Numbered from the stretch's first letter, positions 54,622 to 63,405 are shown. The stretch: 64,000 nucleotides of DNA from Methylocystis sp. SC2 (GCF_000304315.1 NC_018485.1:1210501-1274500); one strand, 5' to 3'. Made by a program: numbers and translations. The notes: a model not told the origin generated them from the sequence alone.

Positions 54622-56205
54622 GTGAATGAGTCAGGGCGCATAAAGGGCTGGCGATTCCTGCTGCTCAACGTCGCGGCGGGCGCGGCGAACGTCGTCATGT
54701 TGTCGAACGTGCCGGGCTATACGGTGCTCGCGCCCTACGCAGCCGGGAGCCTTGAGGGCGTGACGCCGAGCTACGGCACATGGGCGACGACCGACCATAT
54801 GGTTGGGATCGCGCTCGGCCTTCCGTTGTCGCGGTGGCTTTCAGGCCGGCTTGGCGACTATCGGGTGCTGGTCGGCGCCCTTGTCGCCTACGCAGCCGCT
54901 TCGCTGATGTGCGCGGCGAGCGAGACGATCTGGTTTTTCGCGCCGATGCGCTTTCTGCTCGGCCTGATTGGCGGCGTCGCCCTTCCGCTCGCGCAATCGG
55001 TGACTCTTGGGCAATATCGGGATGATCAGCGCACGCTTGGCGTCGGCTTTTGGGGCGTCATGAGCATGGCGCCCTTCACCATCGGCGTGTTCATGGGCGG
55101 CTTCTGGGCGGAGTATTTCAACTGGCGCTGGCTGTTTTATTCCAACGTCATGGTCGCGCTGCCAGCGGCGGCGGCCATTTGGGCGCTGTTCTACCGGCGC
55201 GACGTTCAGCGCCGCATGACGCGCTTCGACACGATCGGCTTCATTCTGCTCGCGACAGTGCTGCTCGGCGTGCAGACGATTCTCAACATGGGCAATGATT
55301 TCGACTGGTTCGCCTCGCCCGTGCTCGCATGGCTGCTCCTGATCGTTCTCCTCGCTTTGCCGATGTTCATTTTCTGGGAGTTCGGCGAGCGGCGGCCCGC
55401 CCTCGACCTGCGGCTGTTTCTGCATCGCAATTTCGCGATCGCGACATTCTGTTCGCTGGTCGGCTTTCTGATCATTCAGGGGCTGCTGTCGGTGTTCATC
55501 GTGCAGCTGCAGGTGCTGCTCGGCTACACGTCTTCGCTCGCCGGCATGGTCTATCTGGCCATGATTTTTCTGGCGATGGCCGCCGCCGCCGTCGTGCATG
55601 AGATCACGAGAAACGTCGATGCGCGACTCATCGTCTTCCTCAATTTCATCGGCCTCGCGGTGACCTTCGTATGGCTCGGCCACTACGACAAGAGCGCCTC
55701 TTTCGATAATGTCACGACGCCGATGTTCTTCTTCGGCTTTTCGCTCGCGATGTTCTTTGCGCCGCTCGCGACGCTCGCCATGACAGGACTCGCCGGCGAG
55801 CGACTGATCCGCGCCGCGGAGGAGCTCGCGATGTTGCGCACGGTGTTCGGCGCCATGGGCATCACGCTGCTCGGCGTTCTCTTTTTCCGCCGCACGCCCT
55901 TCCATCAGCTCGACCTCGCCGATCATTTCGGCGGACGCCGCTTCGCCTCGCTCGACCTGCTCGCCTCGTTCCTGGAGCGTATGCAGGCCATGGGCATGTC
56001 GCCGAATGCGGCGCGCAGCCGGGCGGCGCAGCTCATCCGCCAGCAGGCCGGGATCCTGGCGCTCAACGACGCCTTTCTGTTCGGCGCGATGACGTTCATC
56101 TTGCTGGCGGGAGTCATCTGGCTCGCCTACCCCAGCTACGCATCCAAGAAGCGCCGACAGACGCTGACCCGGCTTACGGCCGAGGAGCTGATGGAGCAGC
56201 CGTAA
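54622..56205 (+). CDS. MFS transporter, DHA2 (14-helix) family
   Basis: 527 residues, 14 predicted helices, EmrB-like. Motif A appears as PLSRWLSGRLGDYRVLVGAL and the helix 5 region as MSMAPFTIGVFMGGFWAEYFNWRW in two adjoining parts, typical of DHA2 drug:H+ antiporters. The C-terminal tail is soluble and basic. No EmrA-like partner is adjacent. GTG start at 54622; the ribosome-binding site is weak. Substrate unknown. Confidence 0.88.
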   Translation: MNESGRIKGWRFLLLNVAAGAANVVMLSNVPGYTVLAPYAAGSLEGVTPSYGTWATTDHMVGIALGLPLSRWLSGRLGDYRVLVGALVAYAAASLMCAASETIWFFAPMRFLLGLIGGVALPLAQSVTLGQYRDDQRTLGVGFWGVMSMAPFTIGVFMGGFWAEYFNWRWLFYSNVMVALPAAAAIWALFYRRDVQRRMTRFDTIGFILLATVLLGVQTILNMGNDFDWFASPVLAWLLLIVLLALPMFIFWEFGERRPALDLRLFLHRNFAIATFCSLVGFLIIQGLLSVFIVQLQVLLGYTSSLAGMVYLAMIFLAMAAAAVVHEITRNVDARLIVFLNFIGLAVTFVWLGHYDKSASFDNVTTPMFFFGFSLAMFFAPLATLAMTGLAGERLIRAAEELAMLRTVFGAMGITLLGVLFFRRTPFHQLDLADHFGGRRFASLDLLASFLERMQAMGMSPNAARSRAAQLIRQQAGILALNDAFLFGAMTFILLAGVIWLAYPSYASKKRRQTLTRLTAEELMEQP

Positions 56206-56458
56206 GATCAGGCGAAAAGATCAGCTTCAACGCAGCGGTGCGTTTCATTCACGCCTGGCGTAAAGATTAGCTCTGGACTGGGAACACGGCGCAGCTTCGA
56301 TCGTTTCAGTTTTGTATTTTTCCTTCGAAAGCGCCCGTGGTTCATCGGACATTGATCCCCGTCCCCGCGCCCATGGATGTGTGCATCGTTGCTCCTGGCG
56401 GCGATTCCGGAGCGGCGCCTGCGGCCCGCTGCGCGAAACCTCAGGACGGCCGTCGGTG

Positions 56459-56968
56459 ATGGGTCCGCTCGCGCCGCTGGCTCCCTATTTTCTGGCGCTC
56501 CACATTGTAGCGCTTGCGCTGTGGTGCGCGGGGCTCATCGCGCTGCCGCTGATGCTCTCGCGCCACGACCCGGCGATCAGCCAGTCGGACTATGCGCGAA
56601 TCCGCCGCTACACCCATTTCGCTTATACGCTCGGCGTGACGCCTGCGGCGGTTCTGGCGGTGGCCTCAGGGACGGCGCTGGTGTTCCTGCGCGACGCCTT
56701 CACGCCGTGGATGTTCCTGAAACTTGTCTTCGTCGCCGCCCTGGTCTTCACCCATGGCTGGGTCGGGCACACGGTCACGATGATGGAGGAAACGCACGGC
56801 CTTCATCAGCCGCCGCATCCCGCCCTGCAAGCGACGGCGGCGTTCATCCCGATCCTCGCCATCCTGTTTCTCGTGCTCGACAAGCCTGATTTGAGCGAAT
56901 TTCGCTTTCCGCACTGGCTCTCGCAGCCGCAGGGCGGTCAGCTCCCCTTTTTGGCGCCCAGCCGATAA
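56459..56968 (+). CDS. CopD-family membrane protein near the oxidase cluster
   Basis: 169 residues, about four helices. FLALHIVALALWCAGLIALP carries a conserved His, as do HFAYTLGVTPA and FTHGWVGHTVTM; the pattern fits the CopD/HemJ-like superfamily of heme- or copper-binding membrane proteins. ATG 56459 is chosen as the start of the first helix; the open frame runs 49 codons further upstream without similarity. Its 3' end overlaps the convergent DUF2231 gene by 31 bp. Location beside a heme-copper oxidase suggests a role in its cofactor supply or electron input (inference). Confidence 0.7.
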   Translation: MGPLAPLAPYFLALHIVALALWCAGLIALPLMLSRHDPAISQSDYARIRRYTHFAYTLGVTPAAVLAVASGTALVFLRDAFTPWMFLKLVFVAALVFTHGWVGHTVTMMEETHGLHQPPHPALQATAAFIPILAILFLVLDKPDLSEFRFPHWLSQPQGGQLPFLAPSR

Positions 56969-57450
56969 TCGAAGACGAGCTTGCCGCCATGCCATCCCGT
57001 AACCGACACCAGGATTACGCCAAGGATCGACAAGAGCAGCCCATAGGGAAGCACGACCGCCTGATAGTCGTGGAGCCGATAGCCCCAGTTCACCCCGAGA
57101 AGCGCGAGCAACAATACGGCGAGGATGAAATGCGACCAGGCCGCGGTCCTGGCGCGTATGCCGGCGACCAGCAACAATTCCGCGGTTCCGGACACGCCCG
57201 CCACGAGGCCGAGCAGGAATCCCCCTCCCGCCGACCAGACGCCGGCGCGCGCCCAGAAGGCGTCGCCCGTCCACCAATAGAGGAGATCGGCGCCGAGCAA
57301 GGTGAAGGTCAGCGCGATCGGAAATGCGACGGACATCGCATGAATGGGATGGCCGAGCACCGCCACCCGGGATTCGGTTTCGTGAAACTCGGGCAACTGT
57401 CTGATCGGATCGATGAAGCCTCCTGGCTCGCCATCCCGTTTGTTCGCCAC
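56938..57450 (-). CDS. DUF2231 membrane protein
   Basis: 170 residues with four helices. GHPIHAMSVAFPIALTFTLL at about residue 33 is the DUF2231 signature, with further His in WSHFILAVL and GYRLHDY. DUF2231 proteins are often encoded near cytochrome oxidase or heme genes; function unknown. Its start overlaps the 5' end of the divergent subunit II frame if that gene begins at 57382, and its end overlaps the CopD gene, so three genes are packed with overlapping edges. Confidence 0.85.
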   Translation of the reverse strand: MANKRDGEPGGFIDPIRQLPEFHETESRVAVLGHPIHAMSVAFPIALTFTLLGADLLYWWTGDAFWARAGVWSAGGGFLLGLVAGVSGTAELLLVAGIRARTAAWSHFILAVLLLALLGVNWGYRLHDYQAVVLPYGLLLSILGVILVSVTGWHGGKLVFDYRLGAKKGS

Positions 57451-58137
57451 CGGCGTTCCTCCGCGCGTCGTCTCCTTGTGTTAACGCCCTTGGCGCTCGC
57501 CGGTTGCGCCGGACGCCTGTCGGCCGTCGATCCGGCGGGGCCCGCCGCCAAAAACATTGCGACGCTGTGGTGGACGATGTTGGCGGGGTCAGCGGCGATA
57601 TTCGCGCTGGTGATGCTGCTGCTGCTGATCGCCTTTCGGCGAACGCCCGCGCGCGACCAGAGCGAGCGTCGGCAGGAGCGCTTCTGGCTGTATGGCCTCG
57701 GCCTCGCCTTCCCGCTCGCCACCCTGGCCGCGCTGCTGATCTACGGGCTGGTTCTGGGGGAGACGCTTCTTCCCAAAAGCGGCGAAAACGTCGTCACGGT
57801 GCGCGCACAGGCGCGTCAGTGGTCCTGGAGCTTCGGCTACGCTGACGCCGCCGGACTGCGCACGCAGGGCGTTCTGCACATCCCCGCCGGCCGACCCGTC
57901 GACGTCGAGATCACCTCGCTCGACGTCGTCCACAGTTTCTGGGCACCTCGGCTCGCCGGCAAGCTTGACGCCATTCCGGGGCAGGTGAACGTGCTGAGGA
58001 TCGAAGCCGCGGAGCCGGGAGAATATCAAGGCGTCGACGCCGAATTCAGCGGCCCCGGATACAGCGGCGACGCCTTCACGGTGATCGCGCATGATCCGGC
58101 GGGCTGGGCGGCCTTTCTCGGGCGCGCGACAGAATGA
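57382..58137 (+). CDS. heme-copper oxidase subunit II lacking the CuA site
   Basis: About 251 residues. A lipoprotein-like signal (RRLLVLTPLALAGC) is followed by two transmembrane helices and a periplasmic cupredoxin domain. In that domain the region aligning with the CuA loop reads DAEFSGPGYSGD: the two CuA cysteines are Asp and Ser, and the His and Met ligands are Tyr and Asp; only the upstream His (VVHSFW) and the loop Glu remain. This matches quinol-oxidase subunit II (CyoA: SGPGFSG) rather than cytochrome c oxidase. The start is uncertain: no ATG fits after 57450, so I give GTG 57382; GTG 57478 is too short for the signal. It overlaps subunit I by four bases (ATGA). Confidence 0.85.
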   Translation: MKLGQLSDRIDEASWLAIPFVRHRRSSARRLLVLTPLALAGCAGRLSAVDPAGPAAKNIATLWWTMLAGSAAIFALVMLLLLIAFRRTPARDQSERRQERFWLYGLGLAFPLATLAALLIYGLVLGETLLPKSGENVVTVRAQARQWSWSFGYADAAGLRTQGVLHIPAGRPVDVEITSLDVVHSFWAPRLAGKLDAIPGQVNVLRIEAAEPGEYQGVDAEFSGPGYSGDAFTVIAHDPAGWAAFLGRATE

Positions 58138-60617
58138 ACGCGCTCGCGCGCCATCGCGCCCTCAGTCGGATCTGGTCTTCGCGGCCCGGCTGGAGAGGCG
58201 TCATTTCGACCGTCAATCACAGCGATATCGGCAGAATGTTTCTTCTTGTCGCGACGCTCTTCTTTCTGATCGGCGGCGTCCTCGCCATGTTGATCCGAAC
58301 GCAACTCGCCGCGCCGCGTTCGGCGTTCGTCGCGCCCGCGCTCTACGATCAGATCTTCACGATGCATGGAACAGTCATGATGTTCCTCTTCGCGATTCCG
58401 CTGTTCGAAGGCGCGGCCGTCTATCTGCTGCCGAAACTGCTGGGCACGCGCGACCTCGCCTTTCCGCGCCTCTCGGCCTATGGCTTCTGGTGTTACGTGT
58501 TCGGCGGGTTGATGCTGGTCTTCGCCTTGCTGGCCGGCCTTGCGCCAGACAGCGGCTGGTTCATGTATCCGCCGCTGTCTTCGAGCGCGCATTCGCCCGG
58601 CGTCAACGCCGACTTTTGGCTCATCGGAGTCACCTTCGTCGAAGTGTCAGCCATCGCGGCGGCGGTGGAGATTTGCGTCTCGATCCTGAAGTTCCGGGCG
58701 CCGGGCATGTCGCTGGACCTCATGCCGATCTTCGCGTGGTACGCGCTCGTCACCGCCCTGATGATCCTGATGGGCTTTCCGCCGTTGATCCTCGGCTCCA
58801 TTCTGCTGGAACTGGAGCGCGCCTTCGGCTTTCCCTTTTTCGAATCCGCGCTCGGCGGCAGCCCCTTGCTCTGGCAGCACCTCTTCTGGCTCTTCGGCCA
58901 CCCGGAAGTCTACATCATCTTCCTGCCCGCCGCCGGCGTCGTCTCCACCGTCCTTCCGGTGATGGCGCGCACGACGCTGCTTGGTTATCGCTGGATCGTG
59001 GCGGCGGCCGTCGCGCTCGCATTCCTGAGCTTCGGACTTTGGGTGCACCACATGTTCGCGACGGGCGTTCCGCATATGGGGCTGGCGTTTTTCTCGGCCG
59101 CCTCGACGCTTGTCGCGGTTCCCACCGGGATTCAGATCTTCGCCTGGCTTGGCACGCTCTGGAAGGGCGCGCCGCGCCTCACGCTGCCGATGCTCTACAT
59201 CATTGGCTTTTTCTTCACCTTCGTGATGGGCGGCCTGACCGGAGTCATGGTGGCGATCGTGCCGTTCGACTGGCAGGCGCATGACACGGCCTTCGTCACC
59301 GCGCATCTGCATTATGTGCTCGTTGGCGGATTCGTCTTTCCGATGCTTGCCGGTCTGTACTATTGGCTCCCTCAGCTCACCGGCCGCAAGCGTTTCTTTC
59401 GAATCGGCGAGATGGCCTTCTGGCTCATCTTTCTTGGATTCAACGGCGCCTTTTTCGCCATGCATTGGGTCGGCCTCCTCGGCCAGCGACGCAGAATCGC
59501 CTGGTATCCCGAAGACGCGGGCTGGACCGAAATCAATCTCATCTCCTCGATCAGCGCATTCATCATGGCGATCGGCGTCGCGATGGTGGTGTTCGACATT
59601 GCGCTGCATGCGCTTCTCGCGATCCGAGGATCTCGCAATCCCTGGGGCGCCGGGACGCTGGAATGGGCGATGCCGACGCCGCCCGCCGCCTATAATTTCG
59701 CCAGCATACCGATGGTGGCCAATCGTGAGCCTTTGGCGAGGGACCCGGAACTCGCCAATAAAATCGCCCGCGGCGAATATTTTCTCGGCGCGCCGCGCGG
59801 AGAGTTGCGCGAGACGTTGACCGTCGACGCGGCGAGCGGAAGCCCTGAAGCGCTGGTCATTTTCCCCGGCAATTCGACGCTGCCTATCGCGCTTGCGGCG
59901 GCCACCGGAGCGTCCTTTCTCGGCGCGCTGATCCGAGCCTATTGGATCGTTCCGATCGCGCTGTTGCTGGTTATGGGAATCGCGCTGCGCTGGGGATGGT
60001 CGCAACAGGCGGCGAATTGTCCTGGACTTCAGAATGTCGGTCGCGCGACGCTTTTGCCCCAGGCCGTCGACACGGATCGTTCTCCCGGCTGGTGGGGATC
60101 GGTCTTCCTGCTTGGCGCGGACGCCGTTCTCTACGGCTCGCTCTTCTTCGGATACGCCTTTCTTTGGACCGTCGGACCGAATTGGCCGCCGCCCCAATTT
60201 CTGTCGCTATCCGCTATCGAACTGGCCCTCGGTCTCATCGGCGCGGCGGCGACGGCTTTTGGCCTCCGCGCCGCGGCGCGCGCCGCTTCGCGCGGCGCGT
60301 CTCTATGGCGCGGACTTCTCGTCGCGCTCGCCGGCGCCGCCCTGACGATCGCGGCGCTTGCGATGACGCTGACGCGCGCGGGCCAACTGACGGATTACGC
60401 CTATGGCGCGACGATTTTCGTGATGATCGCCTATGCGCTCATTCATGCTGCGATCGCGACGATCATGACATCCTCGCTCGCATGCCGAAGCTTGCGCGGC
60501 GGCGCGTCGCGCCCGCGAACATCCAACGTCAACATTGTGCGCCTCTGGACCGACTATGCGGCCTTTGTCGCCGCAACCAGCCTCGTCGCGACGCAATTTT
60601 CGAGCTATCTGACATGA
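58134..60617 (+). CDS. heme-copper oxidase subunit I fused to subunit III
   Basis: 827 residues. Residues about 15-560 are subunit I: low-spin heme His78 (FTMHG) and His393, high-spin heme His391 (TAHLHY), CuB ligands His256, His305 and His306, and GHPEVY with Glu258 and Tyr260, so it is A1-type. D-channel Asp107 (GTRDLAF) is present, but the K-channel Lys is Gln334 (PTGIQIF). Residues about 640-827 are a subunit III-like domain (SPGWWGSVFLLGADAVLYGS). By eye, the CyoB quinol-site Arg71, Asp75 and His98 align to Ile, Leu and Leu; only the Gln101 equivalent remains. The electron donor is therefore unclear. It overlaps both neighbours by four bases. Confidence 0.92.
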   Translation: MNALARHRALSRIWSSRPGWRGVISTVNHSDIGRMFLLVATLFFLIGGVLAMLIRTQLAAPRSAFVAPALYDQIFTMHGTVMMFLFAIPLFEGAAVYLLPKLLGTRDLAFPRLSAYGFWCYVFGGLMLVFALLAGLAPDSGWFMYPPLSSSAHSPGVNADFWLIGVTFVEVSAIAAAVEICVSILKFRAPGMSLDLMPIFAWYALVTALMILMGFPPLILGSILLELERAFGFPFFESALGGSPLLWQHLFWLFGHPEVYIIFLPAAGVVSTVLPVMARTTLLGYRWIVAAAVALAFLSFGLWVHHMFATGVPHMGLAFFSAASTLVAVPTGIQIFAWLGTLWKGAPRLTLPMLYIIGFFFTFVMGGLTGVMVAIVPFDWQAHDTAFVTAHLHYVLVGGFVFPMLAGLYYWLPQLTGRKRFFRIGEMAFWLIFLGFNGAFFAMHWVGLLGQRRRIAWYPEDAGWTEINLISSISAFIMAIGVAMVVFDIALHALLAIRGSRNPWGAGTLEWAMPTPPAAYNFASIPMVANREPLARDPELANKIARGEYFLGAPRGELRETLTVDAASGSPEALVIFPGNSTLPIALAAATGASFLGALIRAYWIVPIALLLVMGIALRWGWSQQAANCPGLQNVGRATLLPQAVDTDRSPGWWGSVFLLGADAVLYGSLFFGYAFLWTVGPNWPPPQFLSLSAIELALGLIGAAATAFGLRAAARAASRGASLWRGLLVALAGAALTIAALAMTLTRAGQLTDYAYGATIFVMIAYALIHAAIATIMTSSLACRSLRGGASRPRTSNVNIVRLWTDYAAFVAATSLVATQFSSYLT

Positions 60618-60937
60618 AGGACGTCGTTCGACTCGTCATCGCCCTGCTCGTGTGGCTTGCCTTGTTCAGCGCCCTTTATGGGCTGGAAGGCGTCGGTTGC
60701 GCGGCAGGCTGGCAACGCATCCCGGTCAATGGCGCGACGCTGTTCCAAGCCGCGATGACGACCGCCTTTCTTGTCGCGCTTTTTATACTCGTCGCCGTTC
60801 TCGTCGCGCTGCGTTCGCAGCGCTTTCGCTCCGCCTCTCCCTTTGTCGCGCACGTCAGCACAATTCTCGCGATCGCGGCGCTCATCGCGGGCGCATGGAC
60901 TCTGTTTCCGGCCTTGGCGCTTCCACATTGCGCATGA
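60614..60937 (+). CDS. small three-helix membrane protein of the oxidase operon
   Basis: 107 residues starting at ATG 60614, which overlaps the oxidase stop (ATGA), so translation is coupled. Three hydrophobic segments: about 5-23, 46-68 and 80-100. Cysteines lie at GVGCAAGW and at the C-terminus (LPHCA). It resembles in size and topology the subunit IV-like small proteins of heme-copper oxidases, but I see no sequence signature. A structural or assembly role is inference. Confidence 0.75.
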   Translation: MKDVVRLVIALLVWLALFSALYGLEGVGCAAGWQRIPVNGATLFQAAMTTAFLVALFILVAVLVALRSQRFRSASPFVAHVSTILAIAALIAGAWTLFPALALPHCA

Positions 60938-60974
60938 GGGCGTCAGGCCGAGCGCGCAGGCGCGGCGCGGCCTT

Positions 60975-61487
60975 TTACGAAAAATGCTCCAGCGGCTGGT
61001 CGGCGCGCACATAGAGCGGATGGCGCGGCGCGCCGCGCTGCGTCCTGCCGAGGCAGGCGAGACGCGCGCCCGACGCCTGAAACATCAGGAGCGCGCCGTC
61101 GATTTGATCTTGTCGGGCCAGCGCGCCCCACGCGCAGATGATGGGGAGCGACTGAGCGACCGCTTGCGCCGCGAGGCCAATGAGCGTGCGCCGATTCTTC
61201 GGCCCGATCGGATCGCGCGCCGACCAGAGCGCCTCGGGCGCGGGCGCGCGCAGCGCATAAAGATTGGCGACGATAAGTCCGCCCGCGCCTTCGCGCCGCG
61301 CGAAGCCGATGCAGCGGCGAATCGTCGGATCGTCCTCTTTAGCGTCGGCCGTCGACGGATTGAGCATGACGAAGGGCAGCAGCGGCGCATCGCTCCATCT
61401 GCGCGTGAGGCTGTAACGATAGGCGCCGCACGCGGAGATGACGGCCGCTCTTTCCATTTGGCGCGTGAGGGCGGAAAGGCTAGCCAC
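60975..61487 (-). CDS. DUF1643 family protein
   Basis: 170 residues, soluble. YRYSLTRRWSDAPLLPFVML-NPSTADAKEDDPTIRRC is the DUF1643 signature, continuing with GFARREGAGGLIVANLYALR and ARDPIGPKNR. The family is common in bacteria and phages, with no established function; catalytic-looking Asp, Asn and Cys residues are conserved. It converges on the oxidase operon, with 37 bp between. Confidence 0.88.
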   Translation of the reverse strand: MASLSALTRQMERAAVISACGAYRYSLTRRWSDAPLLPFVMLNPSTADAKEDDPTIRRCIGFARREGAGGLIVANLYALRAPAPEALWSARDPIGPKNRRTLIGLAAQAVAQSLPIICAWGALARQDQIDGALLMFQASGARLACLGRTQRGAPRHPLYVRADQPLEHFS

Positions 61488-61660
61488 AAGCTTAGTCTAA
61501 GAAAAAATCATGCTGACGATCGCACCACTATTCAACTGCCCGTCACACTATCTGAGGGCCGTAGAAGACCAATCGAATTAGCAAGGCGCTGCTATCCGAC
61601 AGCTCGTGAGATGAGCAACCTCGCACAACCACGAATCACCATGACCTTGCAAGCGGGGCT

Positions 61661-62473
61661 CTATCTTATAACGGCTTCACAAGAGACTGCTTGGGTGTTC
61701 TCTGCCGTTGAAGCAGATACTAGGCTACCGCTTGAATTAGCCCAACTCCAATAAACTCTGAACTTATCTCCAGGCAACAAGCCAAACACATCTGCAACAG
61801 CGACACCGTTTTTCCATGAGTCAACATCTACATCTGTAGTTGATTCTGAGTTTTTCCTTTTAATACATAATTTTGGAGTACCATAGATAAGCTTACTCCA
61901 GTCAATTGCAGAGAAATCTATAACCAGCGTAATTCTGTCTGACGCGTATATGACGTTCTTTCCACAGTATGAGTTACCATCTTGAAACCCATTTCTGTAC
62001 ACATAGATCATCTTTGGATTAGGCGTCCGGTTTGAGAACGCAGCCTCGTCGCTATTATCTACGCTTACATCCGCATCTATTTCAATCCTGCTTTTCTCGT
62101 CAGTCTTTCTTGTTATGTTTGAAACAGAAGGATTAATAGACAGTATCTCTGGCTCAATGCCGCTGGATTGCAGCTTAATGTGATACGGAGCCTTGGTCTT
62201 GTGTATAGACACTTGTTCAACATAAGTCGCACTGTCAAAAACCTCGCTTCCGCGATGGATATCAATTGCGCTTTCTGCTTTCCTGTCCTTATAAAAATTT
62301 ATATGCACATATATAAAGTCTTCAACAATGCGAATCTCATTTGTATAAAATACGCCCGGCACATATTTGTTAACTTCGGATTTAATCTCTAACCAATTTG
62401 TGCTCGCAACGGCGGAGACGGCTCCCGCAAGGGCAGTTATCGCGGCTATCAATTTCAGAAAAAAATCTTTCAT
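61661..62473 (-). CDS. AT-rich orphan exported or anchored protein
   Basis: 270 residues, not recognised. The N-terminus (KDFFLKLIAAITALAGAVSA) is a signal peptide or anchor. The rest is polar and beta-rich: strand-like stretches such as EIRIVEDFIYVHINFYKD, MIYVYRNGFQDGN and ITLVIDFSAIDW, with a C-terminal segment GDKFRVYWSWANSSG. Three Cys are present. Composition is markedly AT-rich compared with the neighbours, with many ATA, AAT and TCT codons. ATG 62473 has GAGG seven bases upstream. It lies just outside the tRNA-Val repeat and may belong to the same or an older insertion (inference). Confidence 0.75.
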   Translation of the reverse strand: MKDFFLKLIAAITALAGAVSAVASTNWLEIKSEVNKYVPGVFYTNEIRIVEDFIYVHINFYKDRKAESAIDIHRGSEVFDSATYVEQVSIHKTKAPYHIKLQSSGIEPEILSINPSVSNITRKTDEKSRIEIDADVSVDNSDEAAFSNRTPNPKMIYVYRNGFQDGNSYCGKNVIYASDRITLVIDFSAIDWSKLIYGTPKLCIKRKNSESTTDVDVDSWKNGVAVADVFGLLPGDKFRVYWSWANSSGSLVSASTAENTQAVSCEAVIR

Positions 62474-62756
62474 TGCAACCTCACTCGTAAACAAACCAAG
62501 CAATTCTTTCTGGACTGAGTATGGCTCGCAGGTGCGAGAGGGCGAGTCGATATGACCTCTGCGGCGATCAGCGTCTCATCCCATAATTAGATGATAGTAG
62601 TCGACTCTCGCGGGTGCGAGCAAGAAGAGCGTCGACTGCTTGATATCTCCTCTCCGCCATCGTTTTTTGCTGATCAGGCTCGCATCACGCGAGAGAGCAG
62701 TAGCGAACGATGTTGGGAGTAGCGCTGGCCGCTTCTTGGCGTCTGTTACGTGTTAA

Positions 62757-62804
62757 TGGTGGGCGGCACAGGGATTGAACCTGTGACCCCTCCCGTGTGA
62801 AGGG
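62757..62804 (-). repeat. 48-bp copy of the tRNA-Val 3' end (attachment-site-like)
   Basis: Identical over 48 bases to 63721-63768, the 3' half of the tRNA-Val gene including CCA, the T-arm and part of the anticodon stem. The 5' half of the tRNA is absent, so this is not a functional tRNA. Such direct repeats are left by site-specific integration at tRNA genes. Confidence 0.85.
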
Positions 62805-63018
62805 GCTCGGGCAGCTTTCGTATGTTTTTGATCTACAACTGACTACAGAAAATCCAGGGCCTTGATTATTGTCGTAGCCTGTCGTAGGCCGACAAAATGG
62901 TCCGGATTTGCCGGACTAAACGATCGTAGTCCGGCAAATCCGGACTGGATGTTAAAGTGGCACAGGTCCGTTACGATTTGTGGCCGAGGCAAAGTCGGCC
63001 CTCACTACGTTCCGGTTC
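62805..63018. other. non-coding left part of the tRNA-Val island
   Basis: No convincing gene. Holds two close copies of GTCGTAG (about 62873-62888) and the long inverted repeat at 62900-62945. With 62474-62756, which also shows no gene and is moderately AT-rich, it makes about 540 bp of DNA between the two island-side genes, broken only by the att-like repeat. Confidence 0.55.
62900..62945. repeat. perfect 19-bp inverted repeat in the island
   Basis: GTCCGGATTTGCCGGACTA at 62900-62918 and its exact complement at 62927-62945 flank an 8-base loop AACGATCG, itself largely palindromic. Each arm contains an internal TCCGG/CCGGA palindrome. A single-arm relative occurs at 63643-63661. No T-run follows, so operator or recombinase-site roles fit at least as well as termination. 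Confidence 0.75.
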
Positions 63019-63405
63019 TCATTTTCCCTGCTTTTCCGCCTCGGATAGCGCAGCAAGGATTTTAATTGCGGCGTCGTGAGGAATGATCTTTTTGAACTGA
63101 AAAAGCACCATGCCGGGCTGCCCAGTCGCCTCTTCCATCGTCCAGGCAGCCGCCGTGCTGTTTTTCGCCGCGATCTCCGGCGCCAGCTCCTCCGGCGGCA
63201 TCTTCAGAGCGTCAGCAATCAGCTTGAGCATGCGCGGCTCGGGTTTGGCCCTGTTATTAACATAGGCGCTGATCCGATCCTTTCCGACAACCACTTCGTA
63301 GCCTCGAGCGTCCGTCTTCGTCTCATTCCAAACGAGTCGGGCTAGGTCAGACTGTGACATATTTCGCTCAAGTAGGATTCGCCTCAACCGATCTCCAAAG
63401 GTCAT
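63019..63405 (-). CDS. XRE-family helix-turn-helix regulator
   Basis: 128 residues from ATG 63405 (GGAG five bases upstream). The HTH is FGDRLRRILLERNMSQSDLA with RLVWNETKTDARGYEVVVGK and DRISAYVNNRAKPEPRMLKLIADAL completing the Cro/CI fold, but with a longer loop than usual between the second and third helices (about residues 25-45). The C-terminal 50 residues (TMEEATGQPGMVLFQFKKII) resemble the tails of phage-type repressors. It is the only recognisable gene between the two att-like repeats and probably controls a lost or minimal mobile element (inference). Confidence 0.85.
   Translation of the reverse strand: MTFGDRLRRILLERNMSQSDLARLVWNETKTDARGYEVVVGKDRISAYVNNRAKPEPRMLKLIADALKMPPEELAPEIAAKNSTAAAWTMEEATGQPGMVLFQFKKIIPHDAAIKILAALSEAEKQGK

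Noticed and set aside
57382..58137. Ordinary cytochrome c oxidase subunit II
   Set aside because: The CuA loop lacks both cysteines and the His and Met ligands, so a standard coxB label would mislead.
59942..60613. An upstream extension of the small membrane protein into the oxidase gene
   Set aside because: This part of the frame is a shadow of the subunit III domain; the ATG at 60614, coupled by ATGA, is the natural start.
62757..62804. A second tRNA-Val gene
   Set aside because: Only the 3' 48 bases are present; the acceptor 5' strand, D-arm and half of the anticodon arm are missing. It is an attachment-site copy.
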